This document shows positions 23,100 to 37,793 of a stretch of 64,000 bases of DNA, piece after piece. This DNA is from Microcebus murinus. Lineage: Eukaryota; Chordata; Mammalia; Primates; Cheirogaleidae. Made by a program: the position numbers and the translations under genes. The stretch spans positions 69,984,890 to 70,048,889 of the forward strand of contig NC_134119.1 of NCBI RefSeq assembly GCF_040939455.1, given 5' to 3'. How positions within the stretch are numbered: position 1 is the first letter of the stretch; every line of letters starts with the position of its first letter. The notes under the pieces are model-generated. The model was not told the DNA's origin and searched no databases. It saw nothing but the letters and a program-made list of their open reading frames with translations.

Positions 23100-24115
23100 A
23101 ATGAAAATATTTGGAATGCTTAAGTGACAAATTCTATTTCAGATTTATAAGCGTTCTGATTATCTATTTCTTGAGTAAGCTTTAGTAGTTTGGATTCTTT
23201 CAAGAAATTTTTCATTTTATCTAAGTTGTCAATTTTATTTACATAAGTTTCATAACATTCTGTTATCATTCATTGAATAACTATAGAATTTATATCTAGA
23301 TTACCTCTGCCATTCCAGATATTGATAACCTGTATATTGTCTTTTTTTCCTCATCAGTCTGCATGAAGATTTATTGGTTTTATTGATTTTGAAGAGCCAG
23401 CTTCTGTTTTTCTGTTTCTTTTTTTATTGATTTCCATTCCAATTTTTATTATTTCCATTCTCATGCTGACTTTGGAGTTCAGTGCTCATCTTTGTCTAAT
23501 TTGTTAGGTGGAAATTGAAGTCATTGATTTGAGATCTTTCTTTTATAACAGGCATTTAGTGCTGTTATTATTTCTAAGTACTGTGTTAGCTGCTTCCCAC
23601 ACATTTTCATTTGTGTTAATTTTCTTTCAACTCAAAATACTATTTTTTCTTTTTCTTTTTGATTTCTTCTTTGACCCATGGGTTACTGAAAAGTGCTACT
23701 TTGGTCCAAATATTTGGGAATTTTTAAATTATCTTTCTGTTATTTGATTTCTAAGTTAAATCCATTCTGATCAGAAAACATATTTGGTATGTTAAATTTT
23801 GCATTTTTGTATTTTAAATTTATTTATATGTGTTTGGAAATCTGGAATATGGCATGTCTTGGTAAACATTCTGGGTAAATTTGACAAGAATATGTATTCT
23901 CTTCTTGGGGTAGATTGTTCTTTAAATGTCAATTAGGTCAAATGGTATTGTTCAAGTGTGCAATATCCTCACTGATTTTCTGCCTACATCTTCTGTTGTG
24001 AGATGCATGCTGAAATCTCCAATTATAATTATGGATTTATCTATTTCTTCTTATAGTTTTGCCAGTTCTTTCTCCAGCTTCAGGTAATTTTGTCACACCC
24101 ATATTCTCATCAGTA
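23100..24115 (-). mobile_element. old L1 ORF2 fragment, - strand
   Basis: Reverse-oriented L1 ORF2: 'tgaagagccagcttctgttt' (23390), 'tgacccatgggttactgaaa' (23670) and 'tgctgaaatctccaattata' (24010) are typical minus-strand L1 signatures. It is decayed. It covers the same endonuclease region that ends the + strand L1 to its left, so the two are separate insertions or an inverted pair. Confidence 0.75.
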
Positions 24116-25795
24116 CTCAAATGAAAAATAGAGGGGCAACCCTCTACAGATTTCTGGGGATTTTTTTCTGAGAGCTCTCTCCTCTAAGAGACTCTATCTT
24201 GTGAATTCTAGCTACCTTGATCACCCTGACTCCCAGCTCTATCATCTCAATTCAGAAATACCTGAACCACAGCAAGGATACTTTCTCCATACAATTATCT
24301 AAGGAAATCAAAGGAATCATATTTGTTTCCCCTTTTGCAGTGATCACTCTTTCATTGCCCAGTGTGCAATGTTTTAAACACCAAGGTTTCATGTATTTTG
24401 TCCAGTGTTTTAGTATTTCAGATGGCAGGTTAAATCATTCCCTATAACTCCATCTTGCCAGAAGTGCAGATTTCAGATGTGCACTTAGAGAGGGCAAGAA
24501 TAAATCTAGGAATTTTAATTTTTTAAACAATGCTGCCATTAACAGTATTGTACATATGCTTTTGAAAAGTTTTACCAATATTTTTAGAGGATAGATTGTT
24601 GGGCCAGACATGTTTTAATAGATATTGCCTACTTGCCTTTCCTAACCAAACTAGTATCTATCTGGTGTGAAATAAAAGGATTCTTAGAGGAATTTTATGT
24701 ACCTTTGTCCAGTGCTACCTACATTTTGCCCCCCAGATTGGGATATATCAGTGAAATTTTTCAGAATTTCCTCCACCTACTTTTTCCCCATTATGCTGCT
24801 TTTCCCAGAGGACAGAGAATGCCATAGATGCTGGCATATTCTTTTAGTATGGCCCTAACTGTTGTTTCTGTATTAAATGTGGGATATGAGGTGGTAACAC
24901 TTCCTCTTTCCATGATGCTGGCACACCATTTCTTTTCATTCTGTTCAATTTTCGTGAAGTGAAGTTCTATAAGTTTGAGTCTGCCATTATCGATAGGATC
25001 TGTAAAGGGATGGACTTTTTAATTTTTGAATGAGAGGAGTTCTTCCTGATCTAGTTATTTATCAAAAGACATGGCTTCATATTAGCAGAAAATGTGTCTT
25101 AGCCCAGTGATTCTCAAACCATAATGTGTACAAATCACCTAGGGATCTTGTAAAAATGCAGATTCTGAATAATGACGCTGGGATGGTGACCACAATTCTG
25201 GAATGCTAAGTCTGTCAGATGACACTGATGCTGTTAGTCCATAACACATACTTTGGTAGCAGGATTTAGCCTTTACTTTGCAGTCCTGTACACATCATTG
25301 GTAATCTTTCCTCTCCCTCTGTCACATGATAAATTGTCTTTTCAAAACTCATGTGTTCCCCCCTTGAGCCTTCTTGCTGCTCACCTCTGCCATTCAGCAC
25401 TTGTAAATAGAGTTTAGGAATTTCTGTAAAGCAGACAGTTCAAGTAATGTTGTGGTTGCAACCAAGATGCCCTTTCTATTGCCTTTCCAGGTATGCTACT
25501 GCTTTGGGGGAGTTTTGTGCTTGTCAATGCAGCAGCCCTTTCCTCTTTCAGGATTCACACCACATTTAGCAGCATCACTTTGATAATTTTGAAGCTCAGA
25601 ATTGTAGATGTTTCTTCCCTTCATCAAATATGAAATTTCCAATTTTCTATTTCTTCTTATTCTTGTTGGTTAAACTTGGTTTTGGAAAGGAGAAATAGAG
25701 ACTTCTTGGTTCCACCACGTTACATTCAGAAGTTAGTAAATATTTTCAAAGGCTACTCATACATACAAACTTGCCTTCTTGTAGGGCTACACCAG
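24116..25795. other. intergenic DNA with an old MER5A and LINE traces
   Basis: About 24480-24640 resembles an old minus-strand L1 3' end. 25095-25255 carries MER5A-like sequence. The rest shows no gene, RNA or young repeat that I can support. Confidence 0.5.
25095..25255 (+). mobile_element. MER5A-like hAT transposon fragment
   Basis: 'cccagtgattctcaaacc', 'caaatcacctagggatcttg' and 'taaaaatgcagattctg' follow the MER5A consensus order. It is old and non-coding. Confidence 0.8.
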
Positions 25796-25805
25796 TCTGC
25801 CATTC
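25796..25805. repeat. target-site duplication, left copy (CACYBP retrocopy)
   Basis: 'tctgccattc' is repeated at 27222-27231 and brackets the retrocopy. At 10 bp the match is short but correctly placed next to the poly(T). Confidence 0.7.
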
Positions 25806-27221
<1,416 letters not shown>

Positions 27222-27231
27222 TCTGCCATTC
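27222..27231. repeat. target-site duplication, right copy (CACYBP retrocopy)
   Basis: 'tctgccattc', matching 25796-25805, directly after the 5' end of the retrocopy. Confidence 0.7.
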
Positions 27232-30200
27232 CTCTATAGAGATCAGGACATGGGAGTGGGATAACAAAGTTTCCTTATTTGAAGGCAACATTCCTTGAGG
27301 ATCAGATCTTATGCCCTTTATCTCATATATAAACAGCCTCACTTTCTGTGAGTTGTGTCTCTGACACCTTCTGTGAGGGAGAACTTCTTTGGAAGGTCTT
27401 AAAAGAATATTTCCTGAAGTCCCCTGGCATGCTGGGTCCAGGTGAGGCTCAGCTATCGCCTGTCACGCCAGCCCCAGTCTCTAGCTGTTGGAGTTAGTCT
27501 AATATGCAGCCATGTCAGGGTTACTGGAATGAGGGATTAATTCCAAACCACTTTGTACTGTGTCAATTTGACCCATAGAAATTTACCTTTGTTACAGGAT
27601 CTGAAGCAGCACCCCATAATTGAACACATTGTTATTTCCACAGCAAAGCATACAAATATTCATGCCAAGCGGAATGAATATCAGTAAATACCCTCATGCC
27701 AGTTCAGGTCAGGTTTTGGTTTTATCAAAACTGATTCTTGGCCTCCCTCCAGCCAACCCCCATTCCATGATATTTTTGTGAACTGAATCCAGTGATCCAA
27801 TCCCTCTGGCAGAGGCATGTGCCCTTGACCCAGGCTAGCTGGAGTACCCCATGCCATGGACCCAGCGATTGCTCCAGGGTGGGCACATAGCCTGGGCTGG
27901 CACAAATCATAATTTCCTCTTAGGGATTGACATGGAGGCAGAGACAGAGAGGTATTGCTCTCCTTTTGAGATTAAAGTCCTAAGGACCTTTAAGTCGCAT
28001 ATCATCAAATGCCATTTCCTTTTTGCCAAGATATAGAAACTAGAAAGAATGAAACAACTGAAAGCAGAGCTGAGAGTTAGAAATCTCTGACAGGTCTGAG
28101 CATTTAAATCCAGTACCATATATTCTCTAGACATTTTAGTCTATACATGAGCCAATAAATATCTTTTTCCTCCACTAATTTGAGTTTGATTTCCTTCAAT
28201 CTAGGCTAAAGTTGCTGTTTCTGGACTTATCAAGTTCATATTGTCTTTATGAGTAAGATAAGCATTTAACTTGTCCCACCAAGTGAGTTACATTTTAGTT
28301 CCCCTGATAGTACTTTAACTAGAAATATAGCTAACCTATATTTCTCATTCTGTCAACTTTAGACAGAGCTCTTAAATCCCCTCTATGTACCATGAGAATA
28401 TTATTACCCCTTATTCTTCCTTCAATCTCTTATTTCCCCATCTGCCTCTAATCATCCAATATCTCAACTATATTTTGCCTTTTACCTTATTAAGTAGATA
28501 TTTATAGTTATATATACTTCAGTGACTCATCTCTATATTTTAAATATAGAAAATATAGTAGCATTGTATTACTATCACCTTGTAAAAATCACCTTCTGAC
28601 AAGCCAGAACCAAGTGATGGGAAGATTACAGATTACATTCCTGCTCTACAGGCCCAAGGTTATGATCCCAGTACCCACCTACAGGAGACTAGTCCCAATA
28701 TCAGTCAAATGGATTTTCCTTTTTTCATACTCTATTTTCCAAAATCATGCCACATTTAATGAGGACTTGCTTTATATTAAGACTGTGATATCTGGTATGT
28801 TTTGCTTTATTTTTACCAAAGCCAATAATTGCCTTTCTTTACTTGTTAGAACAAAATTTTGTCTCCAACATATTGCTAAGGTCCTCCAACTTCATATGAA
28901 TTCTATTTAATTGAAGCCATTCCATTCTTCATGAAGATTTTCTTCACTAACACCCTGGACTCTTAGTCTGACAGTAATTTGGTTTGTTTCTATGCTTGCT
29001 TCCAGAGTAGGCATTCTAATCATCCTCAACCCCACTGTCCTGGGGCACATCCACTATTTATTGAAGCCTGCCCTGCTATTTAATGCCTATTCCATACACA
29101 TTTTGCTAAAGCTAAATTCTTTAATACCCTAGTAAAGAACGCATGGAAGTAAACTGCATGTCCAAAAATATCAGTATTTGGCCCCATGGTTTAATCATTA
29201 TTGGCTGGATTAGGTGTCTAGGTTCAAAGTAATTTTACCTCATAACTTGGAAAGGGCTATTCTGTCTTCTATCACAGAATATTGCTGACAAAAGGGCTAA
29301 AGCTAGACTGATTCTTATTTATGGGTGACACAGACATTTCTTGAATGCATTTAAATGTTCTTTAGTATTCTGAGATTTCACAAGCCTATTTCTGGATTTT
29401 TAAAAATTTCCTGCTGTGGTTTTCCCAGCTCAGTCTGTCCAATATCCAGTGAGCTATTTCAAGCTGAACAGTCATACCTCCTTCTAAGTTTGGCAAGATT
29501 CACAATCATTTCTTTGATGTTCTTATATTTTCTCTGTCAATTTTTTTCTAGAACAGTCAGATGTTGGACCTTCTAAATGTTCATGTTCCCTTTATCTCTC
29601 ATTTTTTCTCTTTTTATGTACTTGGAGAGTTTCCTTAATTTTCTTTCAGACATTTATTACAGCAGTAATTTTTAATTCTTAGGAGTTTTGTTGAATATCT
29701 AATTGTTCTTTATTTTATAGCTTCCCATTGTTTAAAAAATGTAACATTTCTTTAAATCTCAAGCTAAAATAAATTTTTCATTTTCTTTTGTTATTACATG
29801 ACTTTCCCCACTCGGAATTTACTTGTGTCTCTTGGCCTTTATTATGGCGATGGTTTCCTTCACATGTGATGATCCTTAGCTACCTATTCATATTTAAGAA
29901 TGATATGGTTTGATTATGCTAAATAAATGGCAGGGAATTCTTTGGATACTTTCACTGTAGGTCTGTTTTCCTAAGTGGGAAAGGTTACCAAAATCTCTGT
30001 TTGCATGGGCTAGCAAGTGAATGAGAGATCCCCAAAATTCCAAAAAGAAGATTTTAACTTAGACTGCCAACTCTTCAGTCTAGCGGTCCTAGTTCTCTGT
30101 AAGTTCCATTTTATCATGTTAATTTTTTAAACTATTATATTCTTGTTTAAAGCGTGAAACAATACCAGTAACGCTAAATTCCCCTTTGAGCAGAACATAG

Positions 30201-33200
30201 GATCCCAAGTTCCCTCCCAGAAGAAACACTTACCAGTTCGGTATCTGTTCAGAATTTTCACTAAGTGTGTGTATACTTATATGAATGCATTAGGAATATA
30301 TTTTTAAACATATAATACTGTATGTATTATTGTGAAATACTTGTATTTTCATCCAGTTAAGTCTTTTAGTCAAATCAGTATCAATATTATCAGTTTATTC
30401 TTTTAAACTGCTGCAGAGCTTCTGGTCACGACTCTATTGATAGAAATTTAGATTGTTTCCAATGTTTTATGTACCAACCATACTGCCCTCCAATGTGGCT
30501 ATAGTAGTGAGCATTTAAGAAACTTCACCACCTTCAAAGTGGGATGAAAAGAAGTCATTTCTCCACACCATTGTCAACACTTAATATTACACTGTTTAAA
30601 TGAGCATCTCTTAAAACTAGTGAGGTTAAGCAAGGACATATTTACCAGACATCTTTATTTCTTCTATGATTTGCCCATGCTTATACTTTACCCATTTCAT
30701 ACTTTTTTAGTTTCCCTTTACTTATTCATAGGTGTTCTTACATCTGTCTCTTTGTGTTACACTACAAATATATTTCTTCCTTCCTGTTCTTTATCTTTTA
30801 ACTTTGTTTAAAAGTACAGTAACTTTTGATATACTCAGCTTCATCAATCTGAAAACTGTTTATGGTGTTTATCTTCATGTGTTTTTGTCTATTTTAGAAA
30901 GACGTCCACCACCAATAATAAACATATCCTACCATATTTTCTTCTAATACTTTCATTTAGTAATTTACATTTAAATTTTTATTCACCTAGGACTCATTTT
31001 GTAATGAATGGTGTTAAGTAATGATCTCATTTCATGTATTATAGAAGAGAGGGTGGAGTAGGGAAGCTGCTGGCAGGGCCTACTAACATAACTTTCACAT
31101 ACAAAAACATTTAGCAGCCTTGTCATCATGTCTCCTTATTATTCCCTGCCTCTACACAAGGAACTCCAAGCCTACACTTCCCTAGGAATCCTTTAGGCAA
31201 ATTGGCTCCCATTATTGAAACCCTTCTGTGATTCAAACATTACAGGTAGCAGCTGCTTCTGCTACATTTCATGAATGAACCATCATCTCCTTTTTGCCTT
31301 TTATAAAATGTAACTTTTTCATCAACTGATAATTCTTTTTAAAAAATAATTTTTACATCTTCCTATCTATTGAATAGGCTCTGGAAGACAAAATTATGTA
31401 CTATTATTTAATTATAAAAGAAAATAATCTCTCCAGGGAGTCCTCAATATCACCCTTGTTTTCAAATCTGCCTCTCCCCACCTTACCAAGGGCTCTGCAT
31501 GTGATGGCACAGAAAATGTCTGTGAAAGCCCACGTTTATATTTCTTATAAGAAATAAAAATGGCATTTAGGTAAAGAAATCTGTGGTTGACATCTGGGCT
31601 AAATTGCACTATAAATAGAAAAAAATACTAAAGCCATACAAAACCATGTGGCTTTATTAGGATAGCAGTAAACTCAGGCTTGTGTCATACTGTATCGCAC
31701 ATTACCAATTCACTGATGGTCAACCCAAGTTAAGTCACATGAATGACATAAATGTGAGTAGAGATAGGGTCTTACCTTTAAAAAAAAAGAACAGAAAGAC
31801 AGACTTTTAATTCTGCTAAGGGCCACCTGACCCAAATCTACAGTAGATTGAAATGTTTACATTCTGACATAACCACTTGCAACCATCTTGGTTTTCCAAA
31901 CAAAATTCTAAAATTGAGAAACTGCCCATTAAAGAGGTTGTATAAATTCAAACCCCTCCACATTACAGAAGTATCACCTTTCCTACACTTAAACATAAAT
32001 CTTTACTGATGTATTTTTTTAAATGGATATTTTGTTGTCTTTATTTTTTCTGATCACAGTGAGATTCAGTACTTATTATACTTATAGGTCACTGGTTGCC
32101 TTTTCCTATGTTCTGCCTATGCGGAGAGAAGTGTCATTTTCTAAGTGATTTGTAAGAGCACTGTTAAAGATATGCATTTTATAGGTTATATATATTGCAA
32201 CAAATTTCTCTCATTCTGAGGTTTTAAAAAAAACCTTATCACTTTGTTTATACTATCTCTAACCATACAAAAGCTTTATAAAGTATATACGTAGTCTAAC
32301 CTGTGAATCTTGGGGATGGGGGGCAAGAGGACTTGCAATTTTATGTTTAGGAATATTGTTCTCATTCCATGATTGTGTGTTACACAATCCTCTAACTGTT
32401 TGTACCACATTAAGGTTAACCACTTGCAAGTAACTTTCAGGTATAGAATGAGAGCATTATTTTTGTACAGAACAGAACCAATTTTCCTAATACTGCTAAA
32501 CCACTCATGTGAAATGTCACTTTTATTATGTATTTTTTTTTGTATCTATGAATGTATATGTGTGTATCTTCACACGTTTCAAACCTTGAAAAATTATTGT
32601 CCAGATTTTGTAGGATACAAAGAATCTATAGATTAATTTATAGGCTACTGACACGTATATGATAGCTAGTCTTGAGGAAGATAAAAAAAAAAATCTCCCT
32701 TTTAATCCTCCATTAAACTTTCATCATTCTATTTGTGTATATATTCATAATGTGAATTGTTTACTGCATTAACAACATACTCAAAGCTTTCAGGAGTCAG
32801 GAAGAAATATAAAGAGTAAGACAGGTAACATGTAAAGGAAGAGAGAGTTGTTTGAACTTAAGAGAACTAGACAACACATGCTCTCCTAAAGGTATTCATA
32901 TTTATTGTAACCTCAATGCAAACCAAATCAAACATGTTTGCAGGCAGCCTGTTTATGAGTATTGATTTGCAGCTTTGGTTTTTTACTCTAATTTTGGAAT
33001 TTTAGAAATTTAACACCTTTTCTAGTTTAAATGACATGGCTAAAATACACCCAGAATTAGGACAGGTGCTGACATACTTTATTTTCTATGCTTTATAGGC
33101 TACTGATTTTATCAAGTTTTCTATCTTGTGTTTTAAATTTTTATTTTGCGCCTGCTTACATATAAATGAGTACATGTGAGTAAATTCTGCCTGTCTTATT

Positions 33201-33490
33201 AAAGGTCATTCTTAAAACTGACTTCTTAGGACTGATGAAAATCTAATTGTTTTTTTATCAATAGTCCTATGTCTACATGTTCATGCTGATAGACATCAGC
33301 TGCTTAAGTCAATCCTATTGTATTGGATAACCTCATCAGCTACCTTTAGAACAATGATTACTATTCTTAATCAAACGGCTTTACCATCTCCCAGGCCTGA
33401 GCTGCTGATTCTTTCCATTTCTCAGATGGATCACAGCTGAGATGATTAGCTCTGCATTGTATACCATGGCATCTTTTTATTTTACATACA
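27232..33490. other. intergenic AT-rich DNA between ZNF667 and ZNF583
   Basis: No sustained coding frame and no young repeat. About 30360-31030 resembles an old minus-strand L1 3' end ('gattgtttccaatgttttat', 'tttgcccatgcttatacttt'). About 27700-27930 shows a weak old-repeat character. The ZNF583 3' UTR probably occupies the right end; candidate minus-strand AATAAA signals are seen as 'tttatt' near 33080 and 32898. Confidence 0.5.
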
Positions 33491-33494
33491 TTTT

Positions 33495-33690
33495 TTAGTT
33501 ATTACTTTATGCTAGGCACTCTGCTGAGCAATTTACTTGCATTATTTAATTCTTCCACTAACTTCTGAGGTAGTACCATTATTATTCACATAATATAAAT
33601 AGGACTGAAGCCTGCAAAAGACAAAATGCTCCCCTCAAATTAGAGAGGTAGAACATGGAAGAGCAAGAACTCTAACCCAGATTTATTTGA
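33495..33690 (+). mobile_element. MIR SINE fragment
   Basis: 'atgctaggcactctgctgag', 'acttgcattatttaattctt' and 'tgaggtagtaccattattat' follow the MIR consensus. About 33800-33990 then resembles an L2 3' end ('gaggaattttaatggagaaa', 'ttggctgttatgtggacgac'). Confidence 0.78.
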
Positions 33691-34055
33691 TACTGGAATA
33701 CGAGTTCTTAATTTTGGGTAAGTATGCAGAGAATCGGATGGATAGTGATATGAGAGGGCTTTGGAAGGTAGTCTGGAACAAGGAGGTATTGGGAGATAAA
33801 GGGTATAGGGTATTTTGAGGAATGTGTGCTTTAACTTAAGAACTATGGGATATCACTGAGGAATTTTAATGGAGAAACAATATGATCACTTTTTAAAATA
33901 CAAGTTTGGCTGTTATGTGGACGACTGACAGTGGTGATGGTAAATACAGGGAGACCAATTAGAAAGCTATTTCCATATTCTATGGAAAATATATCAATGT
34001 GCATTGGACAAGTATGAAATGGAAATAGATTGAAGGGATCATATTCTAAACATAT

Positions 34056-35533
34056 TTAGGAGATAAAACCTACAGGTCTTGGCAACTGATTGGATGTTGA
34101 GGGTGAGGGAGATGAAAGAGTCAAGAATGACTCCATGGTATGAATTCTCTCATGATGAGCAAGGTGTGCACGCTGCCTGAAAGATTTCCTGCAATCCTTA
34201 CATTCATATGGTCTCTCTCCAGTATGAATTCTCTGATGTAGAGTAAGAGATCCACTATAGCTAAAAGCCTTCCCACAAATATTACATTCATAAGGTTTCT
34301 CTCCAGTATGAATTCTCTGGTGTTGAGCAAGGCCTGCATTCTGGCTAAATGTTTTCCTACATTCCTTACACATATAGGGTTTTTCTCCAGTATGACTTCT
34401 CTGATGTTGTGCAAGTGAAGAACTATTGCTAAAGGCTTTCCCACATTCAATACATTCATATGGTTTCTCTCCAGTATGAACCCTCTGATGTTGATCAAGG
34501 TATGCAATCTGGCTGAAGGCTTTCCTACATACTTTACATTCATAAGGTTTTTCTCCAGTATGAACTCTCTGATGTTGAGCAAGATGTGCATACTGGCTAA
34601 AGGCTTTCCTACATTCCTTACATTCATAAGGTCTCTCTCCAGTATGAATTCTCTGATGTACAATTAGATATCCACGATGGCTAAAGGCTTTCTCACATAC
34701 ATTACATACGTAAGGTTTCTCTCCTGTATGAATTCTCTGATGCTGAGCAAGAAATGAACCATTACTAAAGGCTTTCCCACATTCAATACATTCAAAAGGT
34801 CTCTCTCCAGTATGAACTCTCTGATGTTGAGTCAAGTGTGCAATCTGGCTGAAGGCTTTTTTACATTCTTTACATTGATAAGGTTTCTCTCCAGTATGTA
34901 CTCTCTGATGTTGAGCAAGATGTGCATTCTGGCTGAAGGCTTTCCTACATTCTTTACATTCATAGGGTTTCTCCCCAGTATGTATTCTTTTATGTTGAGC
35001 TAGGTTTGCACTCTGGCTGAAGGTTTTCCCACATTCAACACATGCATACGGTTTCTCTCCAGTATGAATTCTCTGATGAAGAGTAAGGGATGAGCTCTGA
35101 TTGAAGACTTTCTCACATTCATTACATTTCAAAAGTTTCTTTTCCACATAGACTTTCTTATGTTTCACTTCAACAGATTTTTTTCGGTAACTTCTCTTTT
35201 GTGGATCATGCCTATGTAGCTTTTCTTTGGTGGGAAAACTCTGTTGTATATCAATTATTGCATCCTCATGGAATATTTGCCAAGATTTATTATATTCATT
35301 ACTTTGATCTTCTGGAATGATTTCTTTATGTGTGATGATTAATTGACTAGAATGAACCTCCTGACTTCCCAACTGTTTCTTAAACCAGTCTTCACTTTCA
35401 CAGTTTTCTCTCATACTAGGGCAGTCAAGGTTATAAGTAAGATGGCTTCTTCCCATTGTGATTACTTTGGGAGACTCTCCATAAATATCTTGCTTTGATG
35501 AAAATTCACTGTTTTTAAACACATACTCCCAAC
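34056..35533 (-). CDS. ZNF583: ZNF583 terminal exon: 12 C2H2 zinc fingers
   Basis: The exon begins after acceptor 'ctatttt..ag'-type sequence (AG at 35534-35535). Its first two bases (GT) complete the codon split with the KRAB-B exon, giving '(G)[14 protein letters not shown]'. The frame runs 491 codons to the stop at 34056-34058. A linker of about 133 residues precedes 12 intact C2H2 fingers (protein residues about 212-543) joined by canonical TGEKPY/TGERPY linkers, and a 25-residue tail ends 'PRPVGFIS'. All zinc ligands are present. Joined to the two KRAB exons and a three-residue first exon, the protein would be 569 aa, the human ZNF583 length as I remember it. Open sequence upstream of 35533 ('[10 protein letters not shown]') is intron. 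ZNF583 is a little-studied nuclear KRAB zinc-finger protein and a presumed repressor. ZNF570, with a similar architecture, fits less well. Confidence 0.95.
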
Positions 35534-37110
35534 CTAAAAGATACGTAAAATACAAATGTCTTTTATATTTATTCATTAGAAGAAAAGAATCTTCTAAAAC
35601 AAAAATAGGTGAATAAAATACATAATAAGTTCAAGGACTTAACAGTTCTTAATGCAATCTAAAAAATATAATAATAAAGAATAAGAACTTAAGTTGATTA
35701 AGGAAATAAATTAATCATAAATAATAAGGCAAATATCAGAAAAGCAAAAACATTGAAGAGGTCATCTAAAATCACAGCCATAAATTAATATCAAAGTCAA
35801 TATATAACAGTTTCCAAATACCTTTCCTCTTGTACCACAGGCTATCCTGCATTCAAGCTAAGTTAGTTATCTTTAAAAGGCCATTTTTAAAATGTCAATA
35901 ATGAAGCTAAAAACCCCCTTTGGAACTGGGGACATAAAGACACACCAGGCACTATTAAATACTATGGTTAAATATCTGCAGTTACAGAAACATTTTCCTG
36001 AAAATCATTTTCTATGTGATCAATTCCAACCAAATGTAAATTTTCAGTTGATTCCTAAAGATAAGATGCCTTCATATAAAAGTAGTTTTATATCAAAAAC
36101 TGCCTACATTTTTTTTTCTCACCTAGTACAGACTTACCTTCCCCCTTTTCAGTTCCAAATTAGATCACCTTATTTTTCTGGTTAAGACTTTCTTGTGCTT
36201 TCTCAAAACCTTTATAATAAAACCAAAATTCCTACCATGATTTTCAAAGCCCGATATGATCTGTTGTTCTAATCTTACCTTCCACTACCTTCTTGCTTAC
36301 TTACTCCCCTTCAGTCACATGAGTACTCACTTCATTGCCACTTTAAGAACACTAGTTTTACTAAATCTTTTCTATGTTTAAATTTAAAAAAACACTACAT
36401 TTGCTGTTTCTCTGCCTGCAAAGCATTCTCCAGAAACTTCCTTGACCAATTATCTCAATGTACTTCTTCACTTGAAGTTCTACTCAAATATTATCCTCTT
36501 CAGTATGGCCTTCCCTCACCACCCAATATAAAATATTACGCACTCATCATTTTCAATCCTCCTGCTTTGTGGTGCAGGAAATTTTTTTTTCACCCTTGAA
36601 TACCCAATGCCTAGAGTAGAATGGGCAGAAAGATGACTAATATCTGTGGAATAATTCATGAATCAGTAATACATGAAACACTACATTAATTCATCCTCTC
36701 ATTAGAATATCTCTGTGTGAATGTGGTAAATGGCTGAAATCAAATGGAATGCTACAACTGATCAGGATGTATTAATGTAGCAGATAATGAGATTTAGTAG
36801 GAAAAGAATCTGAAGATAATGTACTTGAATTGAGGCTGCTAAATCCTGCTGTGTAGCCTCAATGGCCTTCCAAACTCCACCTCTCCTCTAAACAATTACA
36901 AACCACATTATAAATGCTCCCTAGAAAGTCAAAATGAAGATGAAATTCTGAACACTCATAGGTGGAGAAGAAACAGGAAATGATTTGTAATTAGTATTAA
37001 ATCTAGTTAAACTCAGAATTAAGGTAATAAAACAGTGCTAAGAAAAAAAATGTAGGTAGTCATTCATAATATTAAATTTCATTAGACTGAAAAGGATGTA
37101 TATTATAATC
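35534..37110. other. ZNF583 intron, proximal part
   Basis: Unique AT-rich intron sequence, apart from an L2-like minus-strand fragment at about 36180-36620 ('gcccgatatgatctgttgtt', 'tatggccttccctcaccacc'). No exon is visible. Confidence 0.55.
36180..36620 (-). mobile_element. L2 LINE 3' fragment
   Basis: Ordered matches to reverse-oriented L2: 'gatatgatctgttgttctaa', 'tctgcctgcaaagcattctc', 'cttgaagttctactcaaata' and 'tggccttccctcaccaccca'. It is old and non-coding. Confidence 0.7.
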
Positions 37111-37114
37111 ATTA

Positions 37115-37310
37115 CAGCCATGATTCTCAAATTTTAGATTGGATCAGAATTACCTGGACAACTTGCTAAAATATAGATTGCTATACCCCATGCAGTTTTT
37201 GATTAAGTAGGACTTGGATAAGGGCTGAGTATCTGCATTTCTATTAAGTTCCTAGGTGATGCAGCGGATCTCAAGACCACGATATGAGCACCACTGTGCT
37301 ACAGCAGCCC
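37115..37310 (+). mobile_element. MER5A-like hAT transposon fragment
   Basis: 'gattctcaaattttagattg', 'atcagaattacctggacaac' and 'ctgcatttctattaagttcc' follow the MER5A order, including the inverted end near 37300. Confidence 0.78.
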
Positions 37311-37389
37311 CTGAAAACATACTGTACAAAAGTATACCTAAAAAGCCAACACATAAAGTAAAAGAGAATTCTAAAAATTATCCAAACCA

Positions 37390-37723
37390 GGCTAGGCGCG
37401 GTGGCTCACGCCTGTAATCCTAGCACACTGGGAGGCCGAGGCGGGCGGATTGCTCGAGATCAGGAGTTCGAAACCAGCCTGAGCAACAGTGAGACCCCGT
37501 CTCTACTATAAAGTAGAAAGAAATTAATTGGTCAACTAATATATATATAGAAAAAATTAGCCGGGCATGGTGGTGCATGCCTGTAGTCCCAGCTACTCGG
37601 GAGGCTGAGGCAAGAGGATCGCCTGAGCCCAGGAATTTGAGGTTGCTGTGAGCTAGGCTGACGCCACGGCACTCACTCTAGCCTGGGCAACAAAGCGAGA
37701 CTCTGTCTCAAAAAAAAAAAAAA
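37390..37723 (+). mobile_element. Alu, lemur type
   Basis: Full-length plus-strand Alu, 'gctaggcgcggtggctcacg' to the poly(A). An 11-bp target duplication 'tatccaaacca' is at 37379-37389 and 37724-37734. Confidence 0.95.
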
Positions 37724-37782
37724 TATCCAAACCAAAAAGACAATAGTAAAGTAGAAACAGAGGAACAAAACTTTTGTTAAAA

Positions 37783-37793
37783 ACAATAATGTA
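37783..37793. repeat. shared target site, copy 1
   Basis: 'acaataatgta', the first of three copies (also 38146-38156 and 44697-44707) left by the Alu and L1-B insertions. Confidence 0.85.

Noticed and set aside
34121..35003. Long open frames overlapping the ZNF583 fingers in other frames or on the + strand
   Set aside because: They are by-products of the repeated 84-bp finger unit and have no independent support.
34056..35533. Identity as ZNF570 or ZNF569
   Set aside because: ZNF570 shares the layout but differs in the linker and tail as remembered. The linker '[14 protein letters not shown]', the tail 'PRPVGFIS', the KRAB exons and the ZNF667 neighbour fit ZNF583.
35534..35576. ZNF583 protein starting '[10 protein letters not shown]' at 35576
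   Set aside because: This lies upstream of the acceptor AG at 35534-35535 and is intron; the KRAB-B exon joins in phase at 35533.
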